From NCBI GenBank assembly GCA_913775095.1, contig CAJYIW010000001.1:62001-126000 (forward strand): a DNA stretch of 64,000 nucleotides, written 5' to 3'. Origin of the DNA: an uncultured Siphonobacter sp. (GTDB lineage Bacteria; Bacteroidota; Bacteroidia; Cytophagales; Spirosomataceae). Position numbers and translations under genes: made by a program. This document shows positions 24,609-34,379 of this stretch, in pieces. A model generated the notes under the pieces. That model worked only from the letters and a program-made list of their open reading frames with translations, ran no database searches and was not told the origin of the DNA. Position 1 is the first letter of the stretch; each line of letters starts with the position of its first letter.

Positions 24609-26831
24609 TTAGGGGCGGTAGGCCTGCGTCAGGCGTTCCCGGTATTTTTTATGCATCGCCAGCGAAAGCTGAATGGAATTGCCCTTTTCGACCGTAGGGA
24701 ATGCATTTTGTTTTTTCACCCATTGCCATTCCCACTGACGGATGTTCTTTTCGAAGGAAGCCAGATCAGGCTTTTGATGGGTTTCCATGGACTGACTAAC
24801 CATCTGGAAGAACTGCTCCCAGCGGGGTTTGTAGAAATCATTCAGTAAGCCACTCCACTGACGGTTGGAATATTCGTGTAAGGGACTATCCGCGTCACCC
24901 CAGAGGGTTACCAGATCGCGGGCGTTTTGCTCGTACAGGGCTTTTTCTTCGGCATTGGTACCCCAGCGGCGGGCATCCTGCAACCAGGGGCCCAGCATGA
25001 AATCTTTACGCGAAGCCAGCAGCTGATCCATATCGCTGATGAGGGTCAGGAAGTCCTGGCTGTACCGGGCAAAAGCCTTTTGGTCTTTGTTCTGATACGC
25101 CGTTTTCCATTGTTTCTGTACCACCAGGGCATAATTCGCCAGTACCTGCCGGGTAACATCCACCAGATCATAGCGGAACCCGTCGCTGTCTACGCCCTGC
25201 TGAGCGGACTCCGTCAGTAAATCCCAGGCGGGTACTAAATCCGCCGGGGGATAATTGAGCTTGGTACGGGTCCAGATGGTGGTGGAATCAAAAGTGGGGC
25301 GGCCGGTAACAATGGATTCCGCTCCATCGCGGATGTCCTTGCCATTGTACACCGTTCGGCGTAAGACCTGCCAGGCTTCCAGCAATTTCGGGTTCGTAGA
25401 ACGGTAGCGATTCCGGGTGTATTTGGCTAACCATGAATCGAGTTCGATGGCATCTTTTCGCCAGGTATGCTCCATCATCAGCTCGTAGATTACTGGGTTC
25501 TGTTCAATGGCTTCCATCGTCAGACCAATGCCTTTCAATTGTCCTGCTTTAGGATCATTCAGGTCTTTGGCCGGATTGGCCGCTACACCTTCCATGCGAC
25601 CAAACAGATTGACGTTACCCCCGAAGTTATTGAGCATATTCCAGATCCAGGGCTTGCCGTAGAAGGCATCGGTACGCTTCCAGACGGGTTCGATTTCAGC
25701 CGCCAGATCCAGCAGAATCATTTTGTCATCGGGCACCGCTTTGAGTAAGGCTTCGATCTGGGGAGCTTTCCAGAATTTCCGATCGCTGTAAAACAACCAG
25801 CCCTGCATGACCCAGACCGCCTTCGGGTCGGCCAGCCTCATGCCGTCGTAAATCCGTTTGCTCAGTTCCGAGAGGTAAGCCGGGTCGTCGGTGGGCGGTT
25901 CGTTTTCGTTGAACGTATCCGCCGAGTACAGGTGGTCCGTACCGAAGAGTTTAGTCTGTTTTTCCAGGAATTTCTTGCCGATTTCCGCAAACAACGGATC
26001 TTCTGAATCGAGAATGTAAGTATCGGCAAACCCGTTGGTCCAGTTGGTCGCCTTTAATTTTGCCTTGGGGAATTTCCGGCGAAAGGCTTCGGGCACGTGA
26101 CCCGTGAAGGCAGGTAACACGGGCGTCATGCCAAGGTCACGCTCGCGTTTGAGTATTTGCTGCTGAAGGGTTTTATGACTATCCATCCAGCTCTGAGGAA
26201 GCGGTCCGCCCCAGCCGTCGAGGTTACCCATCCAGAACCAGGAAAAATACGCCGGGCCACTGAAGAATCCGTCGAGGTCTTTCTTCGTGAAACCCATCTC
26301 TTTATACACCTCGTTCCAGGTATATTCTTCGCCGGTAATGGCCAGTGGCATGTTGATGCCATGCAGAGCCATCCAGTCAATTTCCCGTTGCCAGCGGGGC
26401 CAGTCCCACCAGCTCATGCTGTAATTGAAGGTGCAATAGTTGAGGTAGTAGCGATACTGATACGGCGAGATCTTGCTGATTTTGGCCGGAACGGCGGGCA
26501 GAGAAGCGGGCAGGTTCAGGTTGGTTCCATTCCAGGTAACCTGGCAGTGGGCAAACTCCGTCAGGTAATGATAGAGAGCCGAAGCTACGGCTACGCCGTT
26601 GTTGCCCCGAAGAACAATCTTGTTTTGTTTACTCTCGATTTCAAACGTATTTTCTTTCGAGTCGGGGAGGGCTTCTACGACGAAATGGCTATGATGTTTC
26701 GGAAGCACCCGTTGAATGAGTTCCTGCGAGGCCTTGACATTTAACTGAGCACTCGCCGCTGAAATGCCAAAAAGCAGACTCAGTCCCACTGAGAACAGGA
26801 TCTGCTTTGAGCGTTGTAAAGATGTGATCAT
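24609..26831 (-). CDS. Alpha-N-acetylglucosaminidase (GH89, NAGLU-like)
   Basis: 740 residues with a signal peptide (ILFSVGLSLLFGISAASAQ). The N-terminal small domain (about 30-115) is followed by the GH89 catalytic barrel: YYLNYCTFNYSMSWWDWPRW (129-148), INMPLAITGEEYTW (159-172), and FNENEPP with Glu309 in the acid/base place corresponding to human NAGLU Glu316. Glu440 in GLTMEAIEQNPV aligns with the human nucleophile Glu446. The C-terminal part is all-helical as in the family. It releases terminal alpha-linked GlcNAc from glycans such as heparan-type chains or mucin glycans. It lies between SusD, 163 bases upstream with an attenuator-like hairpin, and the HGSNAT-like gene. Confidence 0.95.
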   Translation of the reverse strand: MITSLQRSKQILFSVGLSLLFGISAASAQLNVKASQELIQRVLPKHHSHFVVEALPDSKENTFEIESKQNKIVLRGNNGVAVASALYHYLTEFAHCQVTWNGTNLNLPASLPAVPAKISKISPYQYRYYLNYCTFNYSMSWWDWPRWQREIDWMALHGINMPLAITGEEYTWNEVYKEMGFTKKDLDGFFSGPAYFSWFWMGNLDGWGGPLPQSWMDSHKTLQQQILKRERDLGMTPVLPAFTGHVPEAFRRKFPKAKLKATNWTNGFADTYILDSEDPLFAEIGKKFLEKQTKLFGTDHLYSADTFNENEPPTDDPAYLSELSKRIYDGMRLADPKAVWVMQGWLFYSDRKFWKAPQIEALLKAVPDDKMILLDLAAEIEPVWKRTDAFYGKPWIWNMLNNFGGNVNLFGRMEGVAANPAKDLNDPKAGQLKGIGLTMEAIEQNPVIYELMMEHTWRKDAIELDSWLAKYTRNRYRSTNPKLLEAWQVLRRTVYNGKDIRDGAESIVTGRPTFDSTTIWTRTKLNYPPADLVPAWDLLTESAQQGVDSDGFRYDLVDVTRQVLANYALVVQKQWKTAYQNKDQKAFARYSQDFLTLISDMDQLLASRKDFMLGPWLQDARRWGTNAEEKALYEQNARDLVTLWGDADSPLHEYSNRQWSGLLNDFYKPRWEQFFQMVSQSMETHQKPDLASFEKNIRQWEWQWVKKQNAFPTVEKGNSIQLSLAMHKKYRERLTQAYRP

Positions 26832-26939
26832 TTGGAAAGAAAAAGAACTACAGAACTGGGTTCAGAAGCTTAGGTGAGATAAGCAAAAAGGTAAAGGTAG
26901 GAACTCATAGACTGAAACGCATTCGTTCCGGCTCTTTTA

Positions 26940-26981
26940 AAAAGGATCTCCAGGAAACGAGTTATTCCTGAAAATCCTTTT
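26940..26981 (-). terminator. Nested hairpin between susD-like and GH89 genes, possible attenuator
   Basis: Outer stem AAAAGGAT / ATCCTTTT and inner stem CAGGAA / TTCCTG, with five T at the end on the minus strand. It begins 14 bases after the SusD stop and may reduce read-through into the enzyme genes. Confidence 0.55.
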
Positions 26982-26994
26982 CGAAAGCTGAAAA

Positions 26995-28605
26995 TTAGTA
27001 GTTACTATTCTGAACTACAGAACCACCTGACGCATCAATTTCATACTGAGGAATGGGTCTCAGCAAGTGCTTGGTGGTGAGGGCCTTATTAAGTTTGGCG
27101 TGCGGATTATAAGCCAGGGTCCGCTCGATGAGCTTACCCGTCCGCTTCAGATCCATCCAGCGATTGACCTCACCCACCAGCTCGCGAGCCCGTTCATCCA
27201 GGATGAAATCAAGGGTAACCTGAGCGGGCGTCAGAGCCGTCGTCAGTCCGGAACGGGAACGCAGTGTAGTCAGTAAGCTAGCTGCTTTGGTGGTATTACC
27301 GGTTTTCAGATAACCTTCTGCGGCCAGCAGATATGCCTCACCGGCCCGCATCATGATCATGTCACGCGTGCCCAGGGCAGGCTGATCGGCGTACACGAAA
27401 GGAGCTCCGGGGTTATCAAATTTCCGGAACATCGGGTAGTGGACGTTCGTGACCCCGTCATTCGTGAAGTACTGGTCAGGGTTAATAACCTTATACTTTT
27501 TCGCACTGATCTGAGCCTGGGTCCAGGAGGTTTTAGGGAAATAAATGGCGGTATCCCCGATTTTAATGGCTCCATCCGTACTAACCTTATCCGCGATTAA
27601 CACCCGGCGGAAGGTAGCCTCGGCCCGTTGATCCTTATCGTCGAACAGACTGTAAAAGAAAGGCGTCGGGTTACGACCAATGCCGTTCTGATACAGGGTT
27701 CCCCGGGTCATGCCGGGATAATTGAAATATTCGAACTTATAAAGCATGTGACGCGTATTGCCCCAGCCCATGCTGGAAGTTACGCTGCCGAACAGGTAGG
27801 AAAAGACCGTTTCCTGACTTCTGACGTTATCGACCGAGAATAAACGGGCAAAGGAGGTTTCCAGCGGGTGACTGGTGATAACCGCTTCGGAAAGGCTGAT
27901 GGAGCGGGTCACGTCATCACTACCGGCAAAGGTTTTATACCCTCTCGTGAGTAATACTTTGGACAAAAGTTGCCGCACGGCATCTTTGGAAACGCGACCG
28001 TATTCGGTGGGTTTATCGTCCACTTTCGTCAGAGCATCTTCCAGATCAGCAACAATGGCTTTGTACACTTCTTCCTCCGTTGAACGCGGAAAGGAAGTCT
28101 CCGCCGTGCTGATCTGTTTCAGGACCAGCGGAACGCCGCCGTAGTTTTCAACCAGATTGAAATAAGCCCAGGCTCTGAAAAATTTGGCCTGACCGATGCC
28201 GGAATTCTTCACGTTCGCATCCACGCCCTGAATCAGATCTGCATTGTCCAGAACCGTGTTTGCCGCTGCAATGTTAGCGTACTGGTTGCCCCAGTAGACC
28301 TGCATGGCATACGTTGAGGGGTTCATGTCCACGTAATCGTTGATGGCATCGGTTCCCGTGAGCGGACTGCTGCGGGTGACGATGTCGGTGCCGAGGTCCT
28401 CGAGCACGTACAGCATGTCCGAGGCGTAACGGGTCGTGTTATTGCGGGAAACTTCGTAGACCCGGGCCAGTAACTGATTGAAAGTTACGGCGTTTTTACT
28501 GGCGTCTTCCAGTGATTGAGACTGCCGATTGGTTTCGTCCAGAAATCCCTGGCAGGAAAACCCTAAAAAGGCTACGGCAAGGGGTACTAATCTATTCATC
28601 TTCAT
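26995..28605 (-). CDS. SusD/RagB family nutrient-binding outer-membrane lipoprotein
   Basis: 536 residues. Lipoprotein signal MKMNRLVPLAVAFLGFSC places the acylated Cys at 18. The body has the helical TPR-like SusD fold, with the family landmarks GQAKFFRAWAYFNLVENYGGVPLV (about 137-160) and RAGEAYLLAAEGYLKTGNTTKAASLLTTLRSR near 410-440, and ends with DERARELVGEVNRWMDLKRTG, typical of SusD C-termini. It caps the SusC-like transporter encoded 25 bases upstream and delivers oligosaccharide on the cell surface. Ligand specificity cannot be read from sequence; the GH89 gene suggests GlcNAc-terminated glycans. Confidence 0.95.
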   Translation of the reverse strand: MKMNRLVPLAVAFLGFSCQGFLDETNRQSQSLEDASKNAVTFNQLLARVYEVSRNNTTRYASDMLYVLEDLGTDIVTRSSPLTGTDAINDYVDMNPSTYAMQVYWGNQYANIAAANTVLDNADLIQGVDANVKNSGIGQAKFFRAWAYFNLVENYGGVPLVLKQISTAETSFPRSTEEEVYKAIVADLEDALTKVDDKPTEYGRVSKDAVRQLLSKVLLTRGYKTFAGSDDVTRSISLSEAVITSHPLETSFARLFSVDNVRSQETVFSYLFGSVTSSMGWGNTRHMLYKFEYFNYPGMTRGTLYQNGIGRNPTPFFYSLFDDKDQRAEATFRRVLIADKVSTDGAIKIGDTAIYFPKTSWTQAQISAKKYKVINPDQYFTNDGVTNVHYPMFRKFDNPGAPFVYADQPALGTRDMIMMRAGEAYLLAAEGYLKTGNTTKAASLLTTLRSRSGLTTALTPAQVTLDFILDERARELVGEVNRWMDLKRTGKLIERTLAYNPHAKLNKALTTKHLLRPIPQYEIDASGGSVVQNSNY

Positions 28606-28630
28606 GAGGATTCTCTTTCAATATTTCCTG

Positions 28631-31600
28631 TTAGAAACTTAAGCTTAAACCAGCCATGTACGTCCGAGACATAAAGGCACCGCCCCAGTCGTTACGGGCC
28701 GCATTTTCAGGATCCCATCCGTCGTATTTAGAGAACGTGAACGGGTTCTGAACCGTGGTGTAGATCCGGAAGTTACCCAGTCCCATTTTTTCGAGTACAG
28801 GGGAGGGCAGCTTGTAACCCAGGGTGATGTATCCTACTTTCACGAACGATACGTCCATGTACTTGTAAGCTGACGAATACGTGCCACCGTTACCGGGCTG
28901 GAACCAGTTGTTGGTCTGGTTATCGGGAGTCCAGTAATTGGTCCGGTATCCATTCCAGAGGCGGGCGGGTTCTGCGTCGTAGGAAAAGGCAAACGAGCGG
29001 TGGAAGTTACTGGCTGCCGTAGCTCCCTGGCTGGTGTACACGAAGAACGAGAAGTCAAAGTTATTGAACGTGAACGAGTTGGTCATACCGCCCGTCCATT
29101 TGGGAGCTGAGTTACCAATGATCATGCGGTCATTACTTTCGGAAATCTGACCATCACCATTCAAATCTTTCACGCGGACCTGACCGGGCTTCTGACCGTA
29201 TTTGGCCGCTTCATCCACCTGATCCGTGCCCCAGATGCCATCGGCTTTGAAGTAATAAAACGAACCCATGGGTTGACCCACTTTATGGATCAGCGTAGCT
29301 CCCTGCGAACCGAAGATGATTTCGTCGCTTGTGCCATTCAGTTTCAGGACTTTATTCCGGTTAGCCGCAAAGTTCAGGTTCGTAGTCCAGCGGAATTTTT
29401 TTCCTTCGACAATCACGCCGTTCAGCCCCAGTTCAATACCACGGTTGCTCGCCTGTCCAATGTTATCATACGTACCGGGGAAACCCGTAGCCAGGGGTAG
29501 GGGACGGAAGAAAATGATGTTGTTCGTTTTACGATCGTAGACATCCAAAGATCCGGTGATGCGGTTTTTGAAGAAACCAAAATCCAGACCTACGTTTACT
29601 TCAGCCGTGTGCTCCCAGGTCAGGTTTTTGTTCGCCAGACCAGTGATGTAAAGCGAGCTGACGCTCTGGTCGTTCAGGTTGGTGTAACTGGGAGACAGTA
29701 AGGACAGCGAACCCAGGGGAGCCAAACCGCCACCGGCACCGTTGTTGCCCGTTTTCCCGTAACTCACGCGAAGTTTGGCATCCGAGAGGGTATTCTGGGA
29801 TTTCAGGAAATTCTCGTCGATCATCCGCCAGGCAAACGCCGCCGAGGGGAAGAAGGCCCATTTATTACCGGCAGCCAGAATGGAAGACCCATCGTAACGG
29901 CCCGTCAGAGTAAAGATGTACCGATCGTTGAGGCTATAATTCAGACGACCCGTGAAGGATTCCAGCGTTTGTTTCAGGTATCGGCTGGAGTAACTGTTAA
30001 CGGTAGAACCCGCTCCGAGGTTATAAAACAGATAATCATCAGAGGAGAAGTTTCTGACCTGAAGAGCATAGGATTCGTTTTGGGCTTTGTACTGCGAATA
30101 AACAAAAGTGGCATTGATCTTATTATTCGCGTTGATTTGGGTATCGTAATTAGCGATGTTATCCCAGGTGTACGAGTAATCAAGGTAATTTTCTACCTGA
30201 GCACGCGTGCTGTTCTGGTTACCTACCGAGCTTTTGGTGAACTTGCCGCGGTATTCACCGTAACGGGTGTACTTAATGTTGGGCGAGAACTTGGACGTGA
30301 AAGTCATGCCGGGTAAGAGCTTGAACTTCAGGGCAATGTCGCCGAGGTAATTCAGATACTTGGTTTCGCGAATCTCGTTCTGAATATCCAGCAGGGGGTT
30401 GGTTACCTGCGTTTCCTTGGCCGTTGGCAGGAATTTCGGAGTGCCATCTTCATTGTAGGGCCGTCCGAGTGGCTTCAAACGGTACGCACTGCGGAAGGCC
30501 TCAAAACTACCGGCGTTTTGTGTAGCCACCGTTACGTAGTTGTTATAGCTCAGATTCAGCCAGGGGGTCAGGTCACTGCCGAGGTTTCCGCGGAGTGTAT
30601 AGCGGTTGAAATCCTCGCCTTTGGTCGTGCCTTTGTCCTGCGTGTACCCAAACCCAATGGCGTACACCGTCGATTGGTTACCACCGCTCAAATCCAGCGT
30701 ATGGTTGGTCTGGAAGCCGTTACGTTTGATGAGATCGACCCAGTTGGTGCTGACGCCAGCCGCTACGTTGTCCAGTTCTTCCTGGTTCAGATAGTCGGAT
30801 AAACGGACGTCATTCCGGTTGAAATTATAATTTCCGGAAGCGTATTTGTTGCCCACTACCACGTCTTTCAGAAACTCAACGTAACCTTTGGTATCGTAAA
30901 CAGGGGGCAGGTGATACACTTGCTTGGAGCCTACGTAGTTATTGTAGCGAACCGTCAGCTTGCCGCTCTGTCCTTTTTTCGTTTGAATGATTACTACCCC
31001 GTTGGTTCCCCGTGAACCGTAAATGGCCGTCGCAGAAGCATCTTTGAGGACATCCATCCGGTCAATATCAGCCGGGTTCAGAAAGGAAATATCATTCACG
31101 AAAATACCATCGACGATGAACAGAGGGTTTTGCCCGGGCGTATAACCCGCATTAGCCGCCGTTTCGGTGGTGTGAATGGTACTGGCTCCACGAATCCGAA
31201 TGTTGAAACCACCGCTGCCGGGTTTGTTGTCGGTGCGTTGCACCATAACCCCGGGAATTTGTCCCTGAATCGCAGAAGCGGCGTCTACCCGGTTTACTTT
31301 TTCAATACTTTTGGAATCAATGGAAGCTACCGAGCCGGTAACATCCGTTTTCTTGATGGCACCGTAGCCAATGACCACCACTTCGTCCAGACTTTTGATG
31401 TCCTGCTGGAGCTGGATATCCACGCTGGTGCGATTGCCCACCGCGGCTTCCTGACTGACGTATCCGACCAGCGAAAAAACCAGGACGTTCTCCCCGTTTT
31501 CCGGAACGGCAAATTTGAAATTACCTTCCGCATCGGTATTCGTACCGCGGGTGGTTCCTTTCAGAAGGATGTTCACGCCGGGCAGGGCTTCCCCTTTTTC

Positions 31601-32059
31601 ATCGGTTACCTTTCCGGTAATGGTTCGATCCACCACCAGAGGCTTACTTTCGGTGACCATAACGCTGGTGTGATGAACCACCGGACCGGCTGAAGTCTGA
31701 GGCTCGGGCGTTTTATCCAGTCGTTGTCCAACGATGAGGTAAGCTCCGTCTTTGGCTTTACGGTAATGGAGGCCGGAGTTCTTCAGAATCCGATTCAGGT
31801 TTTCTTCCAGGCTGGCTTTGGGGTCAACCGCGGAATTGGGGACGGTTAATCCCTGTACCAGCTGATCGCCGAAGAGAATGTCCACGCCGAAACGTTCTTT
31901 CAGCTCGTGAAGAACTTCACTGAGCTTCCGGGCATTGCCTTTGAGTTGTACCGGAGACCAGTGTCTTTCCGGTAGAAGCATAGAGCTAGCGGGCTGACCG
32001 GGTATGGTCAGACAGGCCACCAGCCCCCAGGTAGGCAGGCTAGTAAAAAATAAGGACAT
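28631..32059 (-). CDS. SusC/RagA family TonB-linked outer-membrane transporter with STN domain
   Basis: 1142 residues. After a hydrophobic export segment comes an STN (secretin/TonB N-terminal) domain at about 37-112 (NARKLSEVLHELKERFGVDILFGDQLVQGL), then a carboxypeptidase-like repeat (ITGKVTDEKGEALPGVNILLKG, about 143-215), the TonB-box-like LDEVVVIGYG at about 224-233, a plug with NPLFIVDGIFVND and KDASATAIYGSRGTNGVVIIQTKKG, and a barrel ending in TYMAGLSLSF. The STN domain is the part that signals to a FecR/sigma pair, and such a pair is encoded directly upstream. It should import the oligosaccharide bound by the SusD partner. Confidence 0.96.
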   Translation of the reverse strand: MSLFFTSLPTWGLVACLTIPGQPASSMLLPERHWSPVQLKGNARKLSEVLHELKERFGVDILFGDQLVQGLTVPNSAVDPKASLEENLNRILKNSGLHYRKAKDGAYLIVGQRLDKTPEPQTSAGPVVHHTSVMVTESKPLVVDRTITGKVTDEKGEALPGVNILLKGTTRGTNTDAEGNFKFAVPENGENVLVFSLVGYVSQEAAVGNRTSVDIQLQQDIKSLDEVVVIGYGAIKKTDVTGSVASIDSKSIEKVNRVDAASAIQGQIPGVMVQRTDNKPGSGGFNIRIRGASTIHTTETAANAGYTPGQNPLFIVDGIFVNDISFLNPADIDRMDVLKDASATAIYGSRGTNGVVIIQTKKGQSGKLTVRYNNYVGSKQVYHLPPVYDTKGYVEFLKDVVVGNKYASGNYNFNRNDVRLSDYLNQEELDNVAAGVSTNWVDLIKRNGFQTNHTLDLSGGNQSTVYAIGFGYTQDKGTTKGEDFNRYTLRGNLGSDLTPWLNLSYNNYVTVATQNAGSFEAFRSAYRLKPLGRPYNEDGTPKFLPTAKETQVTNPLLDIQNEIRETKYLNYLGDIALKFKLLPGMTFTSKFSPNIKYTRYGEYRGKFTKSSVGNQNSTRAQVENYLDYSYTWDNIANYDTQINANNKINATFVYSQYKAQNESYALQVRNFSSDDYLFYNLGAGSTVNSYSSRYLKQTLESFTGRLNYSLNDRYIFTLTGRYDGSSILAAGNKWAFFPSAAFAWRMIDENFLKSQNTLSDAKLRVSYGKTGNNGAGGGLAPLGSLSLLSPSYTNLNDQSVSSLYITGLANKNLTWEHTAEVNVGLDFGFFKNRITGSLDVYDRKTNNIIFFRPLPLATGFPGTYDNIGQASNRGIELGLNGVIVEGKKFRWTTNLNFAANRNKVLKLNGTSDEIIFGSQGATLIHKVGQPMGSFYYFKADGIWGTDQVDEAAKYGQKPGQVRVKDLNGDGQISESNDRMIIGNSAPKWTGGMTNSFTFNNFDFSFFVYTSQGATAASNFHRSFAFSYDAEPARLWNGYRTNYWTPDNQTNNWFQPGNGGTYSSAYKYMDVSFVKVGYITLGYKLPSPVLEKMGLGNFRIYTTVQNPFTFSKYDGWDPENAARNDWGGAFMSRTYMAGLSLSF

Positions 32060-32077
32060 AGGGGTAATGGAAAGGGA

Positions 32078-33085
32078 TTAAGTGATAGAAGTAGATTGTA
32101 AAAGGACTTGATTATTGTGATGAACAATGCGTAAATTCAGAACTTCGGCAATGATGTGCAGCAATTCTTCGGCGTTCTGGGTAGGGTAGGTACCCGATAG
32201 CGTCAGGGCGGCAATTTCAGGTTCAGGAATAACCAGAGTGATCCCGAAATTTTCCTCAAATAAAGGCGTCAGTTCCCGCAGTGAGGTTTCTCTGAACACA
32301 TACCGCTGGTCCTGCCAGGCGGAAAAATGCCGCGATTGTCTGGATTTGTTCAGACGGGCCGTGCCATTGGCAGGCAGGCTAACCAGATCGCCTGGTTTGA
32401 GGGTGAGGGGAGCTGCTGCCTGTCCGGCTTTCTGGTAATAGAATTCAACCTTACCCCGGTGAAGCACTACCTCCGTACCGCGGGGGCGGCTGTAGAGGTT
32501 GAACTCCGTCCCCAGCACCACTACGTCCGCTCCGCGGCTGGTTTTGACCACAAAGGGTGTATGCGTGACGGTATGCTGCACTGAAAAAAGAGCCTCGCCT
32601 TCCAGCCAGACCTGCCGGTGACTGGTAAACCCAAACAGGGGGACTTTCAGCGTAGTATTGGCATTCAGCGTAACCCGGCTTCCATCGGAAAGGGTAACCA
32701 GCTGAGTCTGACCAAAACCAGTGCGGTAGGTTTGTCTGAATAGCTGAGGACTGAAATAATAACAACCCAGCAGAATTACCAGAGAGGCGGCCACCGACGA
32801 AAAAAGCCAGTTTCGGCGACTGTTCCAGCGGCGAAAAAAGGAGATCTCCGGGTTCGCCTGGGTAGGCCGCTGGTTACGGTGTAAAAAATCTTTGTACTGC
32901 TCAAAGGCCTTGTCCTGGTCGGCATGGTATTGAAGGTGACTCCGTTCCCATTCCTGTATCCATTCGTAATAGAGCTCTTCGTTGTTCGGATTCTGACTCC
33001 ATTCTTCGATTTGCTTCCGTTGCAAAACGCTTGCTTTGCCTGATAAAAAATCGAAGATGAGTTGTTTATTGATGAGTGGGTTCAT
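32078..33085 (-). CDS. FecR-type anti-sigma factor (DUF4974 C-terminal domain)
   Basis: 335 residues. The N-terminal 90 residues are cytoplasmic and bind the sigma factor; one membrane segment lies at about 93-111 (WLFSSVAASLVILLGCYYF). The periplasmic part has the FecR domain (VTLSDGSRVTLNANTTLKVPLF...VWLEGEALFSV...PFVVKTSRGADVVVLGTEFNLYSR) and a C-terminal DUF4974 domain (SLRELTPLFEENFGITLVIP...LSGTYPTQNAEELLHIIAEVLNL) that contacts the STN domain of the transporter. Gene order sigma, FecR, SusC is the standard trans-envelope signalling cassette. It starts 41 bases after the sigma gene and ends 18 bases before SusC. Confidence 0.95.
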   Translation of the reverse strand: MNPLINKQLIFDFLSGKASVLQRKQIEEWSQNPNNEELYYEWIQEWERSHLQYHADQDKAFEQYKDFLHRNQRPTQANPEISFFRRWNSRRNWLFSSVAASLVILLGCYYFSPQLFRQTYRTGFGQTQLVTLSDGSRVTLNANTTLKVPLFGFTSHRQVWLEGEALFSVQHTVTHTPFVVKTSRGADVVVLGTEFNLYSRPRGTEVVLHRGKVEFYYQKAGQAAAPLTLKPGDLVSLPANGTARLNKSRQSRHFSAWQDQRYVFRETSLRELTPLFEENFGITLVIPEPEIAALTLSGTYPTQNAEELLHIIAEVLNLRIVHHNNQVLLQSTSIT

Positions 33086-33126
33086 CGCTGAAAGTCAATT
33101 AGGTAGGAAGAAAGCAAAATGTTGAA

Positions 33127-33804
33127 TCAGGGGAAACCTAAAAAATAATGGAAAACCATCCCTGATAACATGATGAACCAGCGGGATTTTAGCATTTGAC
33201 GAATCGTCTGGTTCGCTAACCGGATCTGGACTTCAATGGTACGCACGGACAGCCCCAGTTCACTAGCAATTTCTGCCTGCTTTCTACCTTCAAATCGATA
33301 CATCAGGTAAATTCTCCTTCGTTGTATCGGCAATGATTCAATGGCTTTTTCAACGTCCTGATACAACTCATCGTACTGAGTCAGGGCATCGGGCTGTTGG
33401 GTATGTTCACTAGTAAAAAGCTCCGCTTCTTCAATGGGCACGTCCCGCTGGAAGGACTGCCGGATGTAATTATAAGCCCGGTTACGTACGGTCTTGAAAA
33501 GGTAGGCCCGGTACGAAGTGGTAATCGTGGAGAATACCTGATTTTCGTAAAACTGACAGAAAATGTCCGCTACCAAATCTTCAGCCACGGACTTGGAACC
33601 CACAAAACGAACCGCATGACTGCATAACTCCACGTAATGCCTGCGGAAGAGAATTTCACATCCCAGCTTCGGATTGGTCTCAAACGTTTTCCGGGTGAAT
33701 AGCTCCTGGTCAGAGCTCTTCAACAACGATTCATCTTGTGAATCATCGGCCGGTGAGGGGGGCTCTGTTGTCAAAAAGGGGTTCCAGTTGCTGGCTAACT
33801 GCAT
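33127..33804 (-). CDS. ECF-type RNA polymerase sigma-70 factor
   Basis: 225 residues, slightly long for this group because of an N-terminal extension of about 35 residues rich in Ser/Asp. Region 2 is LFRRHYVELCSHAVRFVGSKSVAEDLVADIFCQFYEN (about 51-88) with the typical DLV motif, and region 4 is IESLPIQRRRIYLMYRFEGRKQAEIASELGLSVRTIEVQIRLA (about 153-196). It should direct transcription of the SusC-SusD-GH89-HGSNAT genes once FecR is triggered by a bound glycan. It is the first gene of the minus-strand set; the end WFIMLSGMVFHYFLGFP is hydrophobic. Confidence 0.95.
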   Translation of the reverse strand: MQLASNWNPFLTTEPPSPADDSQDESLLKSSDQELFTRKTFETNPKLGCEILFRRHYVELCSHAVRFVGSKSVAEDLVADIFCQFYENQVFSTITTSYRAYLFKTVRNRAYNYIRQSFQRDVPIEEAELFTSEHTQQPDALTQYDELYQDVEKAIESLPIQRRRIYLMYRFEGRKQAEIASELGLSVRTIEVQIRLANQTIRQMLKSRWFIMLSGMVFHYFLGFP

Positions 33805-34379
33805 GTGAATAATTGGTATCGGTATGCCTTATAGCGGCATTTCAGGAGGAAGACACAGAAGTACTTAAAATCCCTTAAGCGAAACAGGATGATTTTTATA
33901 TTTTTTTTTAATCCATTCCGGAATAGTTAAACATTGAATCAATTTTAATACTCATCCATTGAAATAAAGGACATAGGACTTAGAAAGAGAATATATAAGT
34001 AGTCTTTAAAATAGAAGCCATATATTTTACAGGTAAATGAACGTGTATGCATTATTTTATTGCAGTTACTAATAAACAATGTAATAGAACCATATTTCCG
34101 GTTTTTCTATACAAATGTAATAAGATAGTCTTATTTACAGAACTTTACAACTAGTTATAGGAGTATAAAAGTATTAGGTATCTTCATGAAGTTAATAGGG
34201 AAGCTAAATTCCACTAACTTTAAATAATCATATATTTTTTAATTGATGGATAGGTAATTTGAGTCGTATAATTATACTTATGTTAAGTAAATTACCTTGT
34301 GCAGGATTGATTTTCCCTTACCTATCCACAAAACTTGTGATAATTACTTCTAATTTGCGGGTTTCAACTATAGCATACG
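33805..34379. other. AT-rich divergent intergenic region
   Basis: 575 bases between the sigma gene and the NamZ-like gene, markedly richer in A and T than the flanking genes, with a nine-T run at 33901. It must hold both divergent promoters. CTAATTTG occurs just before the NamZ-like gene (about 34350) but misses the TAnnTTTG spacing by one base. No small gene or structured RNA was recognised. Confidence 0.5.

Noticed and set aside
31130-31693. 187-codon plus-strand frame
   Set aside because: Antisense to the SusC-like gene, which has complete domain support across this stretch.
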